Below, piece after piece: positions 1-11,633 of a stretch of DNA of 64,000 nucleotides. The notes beneath the pieces were generated by a model, which saw only the letters and a list, made by a program, of their open reading frames with translations, had not been told where the DNA came from and ran no database searches. The stretch's first letter is position 1. The number at the start of each line of letters is the position of its first letter. Source of the DNA: Crambe crambe (lineage: Eukaryota > Porifera > Demospongiae > Poecilosclerida > Crambeidae); assembly GCA_963924555.1 (NCBI GenBank), contig OZ004586.1, forward strand, positions 5,662,501 to 5,726,500. The letters are read 5' to 3'. The translations under genes and the position numbers were made by a program.

Positions 1-830
1 TGAAGCTATACTGTTCATTGAATATACATCAATTAGTAATGGCCTACTGAATAAGAATGGTGTGTTGGTATTTAGCTATTAGCTAGCAGTAGTCCATCCA
101 AATCTTTTACTATAGCTATACACATACTATAGCAATGACAACCCTTGCCCATTGACCATGTCACTCTGTAAGCAGTGATCATTCAGATACACACTTTAAA
201 ATATTGATTGACTATTAATCATCATGGGACACTTTCAGACACGGATACCTCTGCCAGGCTTCCATGAAACAAATCGGAAGGAAAACCCTTAGCTAACATT
301 AAAAATTTCCATCCTTGATGGCTGCCCAACCAAGCAGGTAGCTACGAACAGAAACAATTTGTTGTATTCAGAACTGTAAAAAACTGACATACAGCACCAC
401 CAATCTTTTAATACCCCAGGCCAACCCCAGATAAAGTTGATATTCTCTCTTAATAGGTACAGATGTGTATCACATACGTTTGATACTATTATGTTTCCTG
501 GGAGTAAGATTTTCATCCAATTGAGCAAGAGTTACACTAAAGATGCTATAGGTTCCTGAATCAGAATGCCCTTATCTCTCTTTGAACTCTATCCCAGAAG
601 AGCTACTACCACACTTTATGTCTGTACTCCTTTTTTATGGGATCGGGAATACCAGTTTTCTCTCTACATTCTATCATTTTTCTCCTTCATCAATAATGAA
701 ACACTGTGTGGTTCACTAGGACAAGTGACAGCAGATCCTGCCTCCCCTTCCCTCCGACTTGTTGGCTGTGGATATTTTAGAGTACATTCATCATGATTTC
801 AGCAATCTTCACCAGTCACCCTCTTTTATT
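1..830. other. Left-edge non-coding stretch
   Basis: AT-rich DNA in which I see no supported gene. The open frames are short, overlap on both strands and show no recognisable domain. Confidence 0.5.
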
Positions 831-850
831 CAATGAAATCAGAGTCTCTC

Positions 851-1273
851 CATGACTTGCACTATCATCAGGAGAACAGTGTGGGAGCGAGCAGACATGA
901 TTATGCCCTCTACCGAAGCTCTAAAGCTCCACTGGAATCGCTCCCTGTGGTACTAGAGATGTGGCATCATGCAACTTCCAACGACATTGGTAAGTTAGCT
1001 GTTTGAGAAATGTAATTAAGATTCGATTTCTAGCTCATTGACACACATACATTTACCTGTATAGCTAGAAATGGTTGGATGGAAAAGTCCAAAGTGTCTT
1101 AGATGTTCCTGAAAACATGGCAAGAGTTCAGGAGAGGTTGGATTTTATTTTCAATGGGTGTGGCTAAAAATTGACAAGCATACAAATGTGGACCAGGATG
1201 CAAGTGTGTCAACTGTTTAAATAGCTACCGTGACAACAGTCTCAATCATCCTGAAGCAGTGATGGAGCTGTAA
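851..1273 (+). pseudogene. Transposon-protein remnant with CXC motif
   Basis: Around 880-1010 the plus strand reads WERADMIMPSTEALKLHWN, then, after a one-base frame jump, VLEMWHHATSNDI followed by a GTAAG donor. From 1181 a second piece reads KCGPGCKCVNCLN and runs to a stop at 1271-1273. The Cys spacing resembles half of a tesmin/TSO1-type CXC domain, which in my recollection is common in large uncharacterised transposon-borne proteins of sponges and corals. The two pieces look like exons of one decayed mobile-element gene separated by an intron at about 1010-1175. The exact family is not identified, and no intact full-length frame exists here. Confidence 0.4.
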
Positions 1274-1399
1274 ACATTGATGGACTTCAGAAACAGAATG
1301 AAGAATTGATAGGAGATAATATAGAGAGTGATGAAGAACATGAACTAAATGAAAGACAGGATGAATGGGTGTGAAATTTGCATTTTACAATACTTACAT

Positions 1400-2590
1400 C
1401 CACAAAATTGCTACTGTATATTATACAAGCGTTACAGCACAGGATCCAGCTAGAATCTGAAGTGTCCACTGCTAGGAACAAAAATTCTAGCAAGAAACAC
1501 TATGACATGATGAACCTAGCCAAGCAACAGAGGCAACATATAGCTGAATTTTCTGCCTGTTTATAGCTTGCAACAATGTTTACTGTGCAGTAATACTTAC
1601 CTAGGTTTCATCTTTACCAGAAAGTGCTCTCCATATTGCTTCTTCGGCTTCTAAGAGGCAGTTACAGTCCATACAAAACACCCGCACAGTTTCTGTTTTT
1701 CGACTACAATTTATGACGTCATCGCTAAATACGTGGTAATTAATTACGTGCACTGGCGATTAGACTAATTGCTGTTAGAGTGCTGTAAATGATTTTTGCC
1801 ATTCATTTCGAGAAAGGTTCTACTATGCAAATCAGCATTAATAGCAAGTAGACTTTTGATTTTAATCTTTTTGCATTCATGCATTGGGGTGAGCAAAGCG
1901 AGCCTCACACTACTAGGGAGTCAAATGAAAGGGGGATATGATATTGTACATTCTTCCGATTCCGTCCTTTTGCATGCAATATGATGACATCATTGGCTAA
2001 CTGATCATGTGCAGTCGCTCCACAATGCTTTGCATTTCTCTAGAAGGGCCGAGTGAACACTAGGGAGTCAAACAAGAGGGCGCTATTATACATTATGATT
2101 GGAACTAATATAAAAATTAGGATGTCAACCAAATTTTGCTTACAAGGACCTTATGTCCAGCTTCAGGGTCAATACAGTTTGAGTGATTAGTGACTTTTTG
2201 CCTCCGCACCGAAGTGCCAAGGCACAATGCTAGGATTGGATCGACTATCCTGTATCTGGTACCATAGATAAAATAGGGAGGGGGGATTGGAAACGGACTG
2301 GCTTCACGTGAGATCTAGATTTTGTATTGAGGTGACACTGCCTTTGAAGTCAAGGGACGTTGCACGCAAACTTTTTTGGCTAAAATTTTGCTGCCATGGT
2401 GTCATGGCTAAAACTGTGGCTAAAATCTTATCTGCCGCATATCCAGTATCTCCAAAGTCATAGTGGGCTTTATTCGGATCCAGTGACTTGAAGAAAGAAA
2501 GGATCTGATTGCTTTTTCCACCTTGTAGATATGTTTTTTCCCTTCTAAGAAGACCCAAAGATTTAAAATAGTTTTCTGAGGAGAGTAGCT
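1400..2590. other. Intergenic stretch without supported gene
   Basis: No coding signal that I trust. A short phrase, ACTAGGGAGTCAAA, occurs twice (about 1911 and 2050) and related wording (CTAGTGGTTCACTTTGCTCG) recurs at 37.76 kb and 55.0 kb, so part of this stretch is dispersed repeat. Confidence 0.4.
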
Positions 2591-2599
2591 TGTTATAAA

Positions 2600-2830
2600 T
2601 TATTCTAATTAAAAAGAAAAGTAGGGATGACTGTGTGTGGTTCAAAAAAGTTCAGCAACAAGAGAGTAGCATTTGAACAAAGAACCCGTTGTGAAATAAG
2701 TTGTTTGATGATGATGATGATGAATGACCGGATGAAAATGGCAATTTCAAAATTATACTCCTTTGTTTTCTGCTCTTCATACTAGAGTCCTAGCACATTG
2801 AAGGTGTTCTCTCTTCAAGGTAGGAGTTGC
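2600..2830 (-). repeat. Inverted partial copy of the 6.7/30.7 kb repeat
   Basis: This carries AGTAGGGATGACTGTGTG, GTTCAAAAAAGTTCAGCAAC and then, in reverse complement, the segment with a GAT trinucleotide run and a CTAGCACATTGAAGGTGTTC phrase. The same blocks are found in the other orientation at 6.78-7.45 kb and 30.7-31.3 kb. It lacks the full foldback arm, so it looks like a truncated copy. Confidence 0.55.
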
Positions 2831-2949
2831 TGACTGTAGGAGGGAAGTATTCTGGAGTTACAAAAGAAAATACTAAGTATCAATCCAATTGGGTGACCCA
2901 ATATTTCTTGGGGAAAGGCCAACTCAACAACCTTCTTCAGACTGTTAAA

Positions 2950-4032
2950 TGTTCCATGGGAAGACCCATGCAGCCTCAGACCTGTTGCCAACAGAGGTCT
3001 TGGAGATGTACTTCAACTTGATCAGCTAGAAATCCAAATGACCTAAACTCCAGGTCCATCAGAGAAATCCTCATGAGCAAGCATCCCATTGGTCAGCCTA
3101 CATCATCTGAGTCCAGCCTGGATTATCAGAAGAGCCCCACCCGATAATCTATGAAAATATTGGGTTGATTTGTTCCATTTCGCTGAAAATCAGTGCTGCT
3201 GGACAATCTAGACTAGTGAAGACTAAGTCTACCTGTGTCAAGGGGTTACAAAGTGCCTTGCACCTCTCTACTTAATCCTGTGGAGCTTGCCCCTTTACTA
3301 GCTTGCAGGCTGATAGCCCTTGACAAGTGTCCTGCTGTTCGTCCTGTTCGCATTGGTGACACAGCGAGATGCATCATTACAAAAATGATTCTTGAAATCA
3401 CTAGATTGGACATCAAAGATGCTGCAGGTTCAGTTCAGCTATGTGCAGGACAGATATCAGGCTGTGAAGCTGCCGTTCATTCTGTACGGGTTAGAAGACA
3501 CTGAGGCTACCTTGCTCTCTGATGCCTCCAATGCCTTCAATTCTCTTAATAGGATGTCAGCCCTACACAACATACGGCTACTCTGTCCAACATAAATCAA
3601 CTGTTATAGAACATCCACCAAGTTTTTTACTGACGACGATGCTCTCTACCACCGGGAAGGGACCACACAGGGAGATCCATTGGGAATGTCCATGTATGCA
3701 TGCCATTGATCAAGAAATTTATCACATCTGTGAACCAAACTTGGTATGCCGACAATGCAGCCACTACTGGAAAGACTATAAATTTACACACTTGGTGGAA
3801 AAGCCTGTCCAAGATGGGACCAAGGAGTTCCTCTCTCAGGCTGAGGCAATCTTCGGTGACACCCAAGTGCAGATAACGAGTGAAGGACGGTTGCACCTTG
3901 GAGTACCTTTAGGCACACCAGAATGTCGCACAGTATGTATCTGAGAAGGTAGATAAGTGGTCACAGGAGCTAAAAATTCTTCTATCTGCTATTGCCATCA
4001 CTCAACCACATGCTGCTTTCGCTGCATATGGT
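2950..4032 (+). pseudogene. Decayed reverse transcriptase (retroelement fossil)
   Basis: Three frames must be joined to follow the protein. Pieces seen are RLIALDKCPAVRPVRIGDTA and [20 protein letters not shown] (from 3235), then [20 protein letters not shown] (about 3515), EGTTQGDPLGMSMYA (about 3655), WYADNAATTGKI (about 3745), VQITSEGRLHLGVPLGTPE (about 3870) and KWSQELKILLSAIAITQPHA (about 3955). The order matches reverse transcriptase motifs: the Asp-containing DASNAFN block, the QGDPL block and a YADN in place of the catalytic YADD. The family is abundant in cnidarian and sponge genomes; I am not sure of its class. Multiple frameshifts and stops make it non-functional. Confidence 0.6.
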
Positions 4033-4049
4033 AGGTAAATGGTTCTCAT

Positions 4050-4240
4050 TTACATGGTATTTTTTATCCAGATCAGAATCCAGATTAGTGCACATGTAAA
4101 CACCTTATCCAGATTGAAATCCAGGAATTGAATCCAGAATTCAACCCATATCCGGATGTATTCAATGTGGACTGTTTACATGTGAAGTGGATTTGTAATC
4201 TGGATTCTGATCTGGATAAGTGGCGTTGTGTAAACGGACA
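4050..4240. repeat. Small palindromic MITE-like repeat
   Basis: The left part reads ATCCAGATCAGAATCCAGAT and CACATGTAAACA. The right part contains their reverse complements, TCTGGATTCTGATCTGGAT and TGTTTACATGTG. The arms are about 70 bp around an AT-rich centre, which fits a foldback or MITE copy. Confidence 0.55.
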
Positions 4241-4725
4241 ATTTTGTATCGTGGTGAAGGTAACCTTCGAAGTAATCCACTCCCTGATATGGTATATCCC
4301 GACCCCATTTTCTTAATTTAATGACTGAGGTATCTCCCACTATAAAAATGCAGCAGGACAATTAATCCACATCCCTGCACACGTATAGACAGTGAGACTA
4401 CTACCTGTACGAAAGATTTCAAAGCTTATTCTGAACATTTAAATATGCAGTGACTGCATTAGTAGTAAGTCCCATGAACCACAATCTAATGTTTGATATC
4501 TGTTGATCTACAATGGTGCAAGTCAATCTACATCCAAGTCAATATATAAATTTATCTATGCTTACATGAACGTATACTGTTCCTTTCTTCTGCTGACTTT
4601 GCAAACGAATCGAGTGCCGTGTGGAAGACCCTCTCATAAAAAAATAATGCCGATGGACTCGCCTTTGGAGAGATACCCCAAGAATGTAAGCCATGATGGC
4701 AACAATTATTATGTAATGAGGTTGG

Positions 4726-4753
4726 TAAGGGTCGCCGCTACGCCGGACTATTT
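4726..4753 (+). repeat. Solo end of the 56.4 kb inverted-repeat element, in the LRRC20 5' region
   Basis: TTGGTAAGGGTCGCCGCTAC followed by GCCGGACTA matches the right terminus of the 618-bp element at 56419-57036 with one mismatch. No matching left end is visible in the preceding 700 bp. It lies immediately before the LRRC20-like start codon, so it may form part of the promoter or 5' leader of that gene. Confidence 0.6.
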
Positions 4754-4756
4754 TCT

Positions 4757-7700
4757 ATGATGGCAGAAGAATCAGCCCTAATCGCACAGAATTGCGAAGC
4801 TGCTAAGTCTTCGCTGGAATTACTGCTGGGTAACTGTGGCCTCAGAAAGTTCCCAGATGCCATCTTCTTTCTAATGAAGGGAGTAGAGTTGAAAAAGGTC
4901 GACCTTTCTCATAACCAGTTCCACAAGATCACTGCTAAACTGGGCCTAAAATTCACGTCCATCATCAGTGAGTTATAACTATAGTAACACTATTAAGCAC
5001 TATAACGTATTCATCCTCAAAAAGAGTCCACATGTGCTCTATAATTAGTACCTGTTGCAATTTAATTAATACTGTGGATGCCAACTGAACCTACCTGTAG
5101 TACCTACCCATTATATGAAAATGGAAACCTACCTGTAGTACCTACCCATGATATGAAAATGGAAATCCTGAGCAGGCCTGTACCCAGAAGTTTTGAAAAA
5201 ATTTTTGCCTTGCCACACCCATTTTTGATCCACATATGCAAATTACTTAGCTAACTAGCAGCTGCATAGTAGGCGGTCAGGGAAATCATGAAGATCACGA
5301 GTAGATGATGCACTTCTATCTGTACAGTTTTACAGTAAGACTTAAGCCGTGTTTACACGTGCGTACTGTTTTAAATTCAGTAGCCTAGGGGTGGGTTATA
5401 GCTAGCTAAAAACTGACCTTTTCTGGACAATAGGCTTTGCTAGGCTTGTTCTCTTTCTCTGCTTTGAGCTAGCTCATCCTCATGAACTAATTTTTAATGA
5501 CGCGCAATGTACATATTCGCGTTTAAAATTCACCCCGAACCACCCCTAGGTATGGGCCTGTGAGGATACCTACACTATAGTGCCCTTGCTGTAGCTGAGA
5601 AGGTTAAAGTAGAACTGGAAGAAGGAGTTATCTTGATACAGCTTCTTGATGGGGTGGCTTGCAGTAGAAGTTTTATTTGTGCAAGATTATAAGAGCCAAA
5701 GAAAAAGATCTTAATGTGAGAGCGGTGTCTAAATTAGGGTTGTGGGGCCTCACTATTCTACGGAATGGAATGGAATGCCTTTCACGGAACAGAATTTCAC
5801 TGCGCATATGCAGTAAGAGTTTAACGTCTTGGGGTCTATCTTCAGATCCCATAAATAATTATTCTAAGATTCCCAATTTCTCACAATGTATGATAAATCA
5901 ATTACAGGTCACAATTGTAGTTGTATTGAAGCATAACAGATATTTTTATAGCTATAAGATTAGGCTATGCTTGAATTATTCTATTCTTGGATTCTCATGC
6001 TCATTTCCTGGTGTTTATAGTACTGTAGTTTGAAAGGTATAACTAACATTAGACAGTGAGCGAGCAAAAAGTATTCCTATGGCTTAGAGCTGATAGTCTC
6101 TAATTGTGCTTCATATCTTTGCTGTTGAGTGATGTAAGTGGCAGGCAGCTGCATGCATAGAAAGCTATAGAACTTACCACAAAGCACTTAGATACGTAAG
6201 TCTAGTGCCTACAATCCACTTAGATAAGTCTAAATGCATGCAGGGCGCTACTATTGCACGACACTTACCTAGTACACCTGGAGCATTTTGGAGTGTAGAC
6301 CTAGAACAATTTCAATGAGTCATGACCTGAGAGTCGGCTCGCTTGTTGAATCATTAAGAGAGTTTGCTACAGAGAAAAATCTCTTTCTGAGGAAGGTTAG
6401 ATAAGCAGTGCAACCGCTAGATCATCAAGTTGATGTGTTATGCATGCAAAATGTGGTAATTAACATTGTCAATATTACTCCCCTTGTGTGCTAAGAATCT
6501 CAAATCTTTCTCCTGGATTCTCAGTACAGTACACCTATATGTACACGCAGGCGCTACTAATCAGGGACGCTCATGGGCAGTGAAAACTCCATTCTGTTCC
6601 ATCCCAGAACCATTCTGTTCCATTCCGTAGAATAGTGAGGCCCGGGTGGTGCATCAAATGAAACAAATGGTAAGCTACGTAAATAGAGGGTGGAGTAGCT
6701 TGCATGGATATTGATGGTTTCTTCTCCCAGAGGTAGCAGAGAGTACGATAGTACTCTCTAAGTAGGGATGGCACAGATTACCCCATTGGAATACTTCCAG
6801 AATACTTCCCTCTAACTCCTAACTTGAAGACAGAACACCTTCAATGTGCTAGGACTGAAGTATGAAGAGCAGAAGACAAAGCAGTATCATTTTACAGCGA
6901 CTTCTAAAATCGCCGTTTTCATCTGGTCGTTCATCATCATCATCATCATCATCAAAGAACAAATGAATGCTATAATTTTATACCACACTACTCAAAATTG
7001 ACTGTGCTATAATTACCTAAAACTCTACATGTTCAAGAATAGCACGTCATTTTCCAACTTGCTAACTTTCAACCTACAATGTGGCAGACATTTTTATGCC
7101 CCACCCCTGTACACGCGATTCTCTCTTGATGTTGGTCTCTGACAAGCCAAGTATATCAGGTGCATAACACCAGTGAAGGCCTTAAAAATTATGGTCAATG
7201 GCAATTATATAGACACGAGCTCTATCAGCATTTATCCTGATTCATTTCAGCTCATACAATATTATGATGAAACCTCCAATGAACGACATAGCTACAATAC
7301 ATGAACTTTTTAAACTTGGATAGCAGTATCACAGCCTATAATAAAATAATAACATCAAAAAAGGTGATGAACAAGTAATGGAAAAAAAAATTTATTCTAA
7401 ATAAAAAAAAGTAGGGATGGCTGTGTGCGGTTCAGAAAATTTCAGCAACAAGAGAGTGAACTTCAGTCAAGTAACCCCTTACCCATCACCAATATTACCA
7501 AACTACAAGCTAACTATTCCCATCTTGGCCTGTCATGGGAGTGAAGTAGCTCATAGTTTGTTAATGGGTAAGGCGGGATTACTTAACTGAAGTTCACTCT
7601 CTTGTTGCTGAACTTTTTTGAACTGCATCCCTACTTTATTATATTTAGAATTTCCTTTATTGCATCAGTATTGGCACTGGTGATGCCAGCCCATTTTACT

Positions 7701-10700
7701 CCTGCTTTAACCAAGTGTAGATGGAAGAGTATTATTACAACTGGTGGAGAAGTTCTATTTCTCAGTAACACCGGGCTTTCTTAGAGTGCTTCCCAGCCTT
7801 GCAGTAGACATCATGATCGAAGTGTCAACCATATTAGCTACACACAACAAGATGCTATGATTGGTTGTGGAAATCGAAGCAACAAGGACAATGAGGAGAT
7901 TTTTGTTCAGATCACTTTGTGTGTGGGTTATCTTCTAAGTTGTATGATATGAATAACACAGACTGGGCTGATAGGATATGTGTTGGCAGTAGTAAATCAA
8001 GAAAGAGGAACGTACAAGAGAGCTATTTTAAAGGATATGGCTAGAAAGAGAATTCTGATTCAACAGAAGGAGATGGTCAACAGAGCACTAGAAGAAAGAG
8101 TAGTGTTACTTCAAGCTTGATGTCACATGATGAAAGTAGGACCATACTGGATGAAGCATAATGGTACAAAGGTACTATATTTTACTGGGCTAGGTAACTG
8201 GCAGTTGCTTCATAAGCTATAATGTGTATAGCTATAATGTGTATAGATATGACCTCCTAGTGCAAAACAACTCATGACACTACAAGTGACAGGACCAGGG
8301 AGCTTACTACAGCATGCAGGTAGACAGTCGAGCTACAGCTGGATAAATCCATTCCAAATTCTACTGTTTATGACTCGTTGATCCTCAAAAGAGTCAATGT
8401 AAAAGGAGACACTACAGGGCACAGAACTTAATGAAGCCACTTTTATTTGAACAATACCTGTAGAAGAGAAGTCATTGGAAGCAAATGGGTGTTCAAAAGG
8501 TATAATTGAAGGCTCAAAAGGGTTACTCCCAAAACTATGGAATTGATTTTGAAGAAACATTTGCTGTTCGTTTTTCACATTATTGGCCCCCCTGCTGTGG
8601 CCTAATCATTTCCCCCCTCTATGAAAAAATCCTGTATGGACAGTGCATGTTGATATAATGTCAAACTCTCCTGAAGAATTGAATGCAGTCAAGAAAGCTC
8701 TCTCGGGTGTTAGGGCTACGAAACTCAAAGGGATCTTTACAAAGCCTCTTTCCCGAAATGTGTTTGGAAACTTGCACCAGTCTTTTGGTCTGAAGGAACT
8801 TAAGTAAGACACTGTTAACTGCTACATTAAGTGGGAGTGTTGTATATCCATTTTATGAACTCTTAACCGTTCATGATTATCTCACTTATTATGTTAACCT
8901 CACCTTACTCTCAAGTATGATGAACTGAGAGGGATGCTTCAGCGACTCATAGTTCGGGCAGAAGGCAGAGATGAAGAAGAAACTGAATAAAGTCACCAGG
9001 ATCAATGGCTGAATATTTGATACATCTTCTTTTCTTAATTAATGCGGGCATGCTGGCTGGGCAGAATATAGTTTCTAATTCCTGGTACGTACCGTAGGGT
9101 GGGTTAATTTCGTCAGGGAAAAAAAATTCGTCTATTTCACCATTGGTATAAAGAGTTGAAATTTTATTCATCATAATTTTTACTGTCGAGTCATAAATTT
9201 TTGCACGCAAATACACGTGGTAAATCGTCAATCGTGATCGCTTCGTGCGAGAGCTAGCTAGAGACTGCTGTAAGAGAACTGCTCCAAAAGCTGCTCGTGG
9301 CTCTTCTCAAATAGCTGCACCTGGTAGGGATCTCTCCAATCCTGATTCACCATCAAGGCTATAGAAGCGGCTAACAGTGCTGTGCAGTTGAAGAGATGCA
9401 GGAAGAGTCTCAGATTAAAAGAGAGGTCCATACATTGAGATGTCTAACAAGGTTAGTTGGTTCTTGCCTACACTCCAGCTCCTCTCCTACAGCAGCACCC
9501 CGAATAGCTTTGTATTCGTGATAGCCACGAATGCATTGTAGCTAGTCGGTCCACCTGCCTTTGCGCTTCAACAGAAACTGAGCGGGGGAAAAATTTTTTC
9601 ATCTTCAATGCACATGTGCGAAGATTATCCATTCAATATTTTCATTAGTATAACGATTCCTGATATGACGGAATTTTTTCCTAACGAAATTAACCCGCCC
9701 TATGGTAGTCTATAGTATCTATGATGTTCTCCCACTGTGTCTTGGCACATTATTCATTACAATAGTAGGGTGTGAAAGTATCTTCGATCTTGTGGTGCTA
9801 GTGGGGGGCAGTGGTGGAGGTGCAGTGGAATGATAATGTGTTGTGGTGGAGGAAGTGGTGGCAGGGAGAAGTCAAGTGGTATGGCATGATTCGACCTGCA
9901 CATGGCCTGCAAAAAGATGTAAGCTAGTTTATCACAGTAACGATTTATTACCCAGTGCCCTCCAACACTGTCATGCACTATACCAACACTCAACAGAACA
10001 GCCTATGGAGTAACCCTCACTGGCACCAGTGCCCTTGGGCCTACATCCAGAATTGCCTACTGGCACCAGTGCCCTTGGGTCTATCTCCTGAACTGCCTAC
10101 TGGCACAGTAACCATCACCATCACCAGCACCGGTGCCCTTGGGCCTACCTCCAGAACAGCCTACATTGTATTCTTTAGTACTTAACAGATTTCTTACTGA
10201 AGGGGAGAGGTACATTTTTGCAACCTTACAATTAAAGTGACTGTGATTGCCACAAAACTTGCATGTACACGAGTCTCATCTCTGTCTGCAATCAAGGCTT
10301 GCCACTACAGGTGAGAAAGCTAAAGAACTCTGCTTGCACGTGTTCCTTAGATGTATGGTAAAGATTGTCAACATGGAGACGGTAGTACAATTTCTGACCT
10401 GATGCGCAGTCCAAAACGAAGTAGAGTTGGCGCTCTAAGTTAATAGCATGGAGAAGGACGAAGAGATTCGTGATGGCAGCAAAGCTCTGTAGTACACAGG
10501 GAAGAAATGTGATTTGATTATTTAGATTAGATTACATTACATTACACATTTCTTTTTTTCTTTTTTTTTTCTTTTTTCTTCTTCTTCTCTACTTGGTATG
10601 TATTATTATTATTTTTTCTTCTTCTTCTCTACTTGGTATGTATTATTATTATTTTTTCTTCTTCTTCTCTACTTGGTATGTATTATTATTTTTATTTTTA

Positions 10701-11002
10701 TTTTTTTAGCATTAGATCTTAGTAACAACAAGCTCACAAGTTTACCTGAGGAGTTTGAAAATTTCAACCAATTAATTACTATTGATTTATCAGGAAATGA
10801 ATTTGAGAATATTCCTGAGGTTCTGCGGAATCTTCCATCATTGTCTACTGTTGATTTGAGTTCTAATAAGATTATGGATGTTCATACTGAGGACTATGGT
10901 TCTATAAAGTGTCTTGAAAAATTAGTACTATTGAACAATCCATTGAGGGAAGAAGTAAGAATTTTGTTACGTTCTATAGTTAGAATTACTATAATAACAT
11001 AA
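4757..11002 (+). CDS. LRRC20: LRRC20-like leucine-rich repeat protein, two exons
   Basis: Exon 1 is 4757-4967, followed by donor GTGAGT. Exon 2 is 10710-11002, preceded by a T-rich acceptor ending TTTTTTTAG. Phase 1 joining gives SII-T-LDLSNNKLTSLPEEF. The product is about 167 residues and consists almost entirely of LRRs: VDLSHNQFHKI, LDLSNNKLTSLPEEF, IDLSGNEFENIPEVL and VDLSSNKIMDV, then a terminal NPLREEVRILL. This order and the NPL..EVR ending match vertebrate LRRC20 (184 residues, function poorly known, probably a cytosolic adaptor). A GTAAGA at 10949 could be a further donor, so the last 17 residues are uncertain. The intron is 5.7 kb and full of repeats, including a copia fossil. Confidence 0.85.
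5744..6644. mobile_element. Inverted-repeat DNA element of about 900 bp
   Basis: The left end reads GGGCCTCACTATTCTACGGA and is followed by an ATGGAATGGAATG run. The right end (6600-6643) is the reverse complement of the same phrase, with CATTCTGTTCCATTCCGTAG. No transposase frame is visible inside, so it is a non-autonomous element. I could not settle the target-site duplication. Confidence 0.55.
6733..7651. repeat. Dispersed repeat ending in a foldback (copy 1)
   Basis: It opens with the small palindrome AGAGAGTAC-GATA-GTACTCTCT and then AAGTAGGGATGGCACAGATT. The body (CCTTCAATGTGCTAGGACT, the CATCATCAT run, CCCCACCCCTGTACACG) is repeated at 30655-31250. The last part (7391-7651) is a hairpin: the left arm has GTAGGGATGGCTGTGTG and CAACAAGAGAGTGAACTTCA, and the right arm has the reverse complements. 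There is no protein-coding content. Confidence 0.65.
8340..8850 (+). pseudogene. Ty1/copia pol fossil
   Basis: About 8470-8580 reads EVIGSKWVFKRYN and, after a frameshift, KGYSQNYGIDFEETF, which is the start of the copia reverse transcriptase. About 8715-8807 reads IFTKPLSRNVFGNLHQSFGL ending LKELK-stop, the characteristic end of the copia RNase H region. A purine-rich GTGGGAG and TGTTGTATATCC follow at 8831-8850, as expected for a polypurine tract and LTR start. Most of pol between these pieces has been deleted, so the copy is dead. Confidence 0.65.
9095..9702. mobile_element. Non-autonomous inverted-repeat element of about 608 bp
   Basis: The left terminus is TAGGGTGGGTTAATTTCGTC. The right terminus, in reverse complement, is TAGGGCGGGTTAATTTCGTT, followed in both by AGG and an A-run. 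A TA target duplication is possible but cannot be separated from the inverted repeat. There is no transposase inside. Confidence 0.6.
10021..10165 (+). repeat. 40-bp tandem repeat, three to four units
   Basis: TGGCACCAGTGCCCTTGGG starts at 10021 and 10061. A degraded unit starts at 10101 with a CATCACCATCACCAGCAC insertion, and another CCGGTGCCCTTGGGCC block sits near 10130. The GC content contrasts with the AT-rich intron around it. Confidence 0.7.
10555..10709 (+). repeat. Pyrimidine-rich 40-bp tandem repeat at the LRRC20 3' splice site
   Basis: CTTCTTCTCTACTTGGTATG begins at 10581, 10621 and 10661, each followed by TATTATTATT and T-runs, directly upstream of the AG at 10708-10709. The array supplies the polypyrimidine tract of the acceptor and may offer several alternative branch or acceptor contexts. 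The same CTACTTGGTATG phrase occurs in an erlin intron near 17280. Confidence 0.7.
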
Positions 11003-11633
11003 ACATTATTATATTATTGTATAGTTATGAAACTGAAATTTTAATGCAAAAAAATAATGATACAGTGTATATTAAAACACTCCGTGCATGTCCTTAGCTA
11101 TTATTTTCACCTACATTATATCTTGAGGTATATTGCTATAGTACACTACTGTCCAAGTGGCAAGAACTAAGAGCATAATTAAGTTTTCATTTATTCTAAT
11201 GAGACACGTGTGGGGAAGAACTTAGTAGCAACTAATGAAACCATACAATATGCTTATATAAAATTATGTACATTGACAATAGTTCGCTTTGGCTGAGAGT
11301 GTATTTACATTAGCAGGAAAATCACGGATGAGCTGGAACTGTACAGTACATTTTCATTAGCATGTTGCATTCTATTGTTAATACTGTTGATAATATGAGT
11401 AGGTAATGGTAGACAAACAAACTTCTGGAAGAAAGACAATTTTTAAATAGTGGAGACAGAATTATGTCGTCTCTACAGGTTGTGGCATGATACTGCTAGT
11501 GAGTAACCAAAGATATTCTAATTAAAAAAAGAAAAAAGTGTATCTGTGATAAGTTAGGCTACTTTTACATGTGGAAGTGACGGAATGATAAGTTAGGCTA
11601 CTCTACATGTGGAAGTGATAAGATAGGTGAGAT
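11003..11633. other. Intergenic region between convergent LRRC20 and arylsulfatase genes
   Basis: AT-rich and without a supported gene. A short direct repeat (GATAAGTTAGGCTACT with ACATGTGGAAGTGA) occurs at about 11555 and 11588. Confidence 0.4.

Larger units (their letters stand above)
4968..10709 (+). other. LRRC20 intron, repeat-rich
   Basis: This 5.7 kb intron contains the inverted-repeat element at 5744-6644, a dispersed repeat plus foldback at 6733-7651, a copia fossil at 8340-8850, an inverted-repeat element at 9095-9702, and 40-bp tandem repeats at 10021-10165 and 10581-10690. Between these I see no coding exon. Confidence 0.6.

Noticed and set aside
2304-2645. 113-residue minus-strand frame
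   Set aside because: It overlaps the dispersed repeat at 2600 and shows no domain or codon pattern that suggests a gene.
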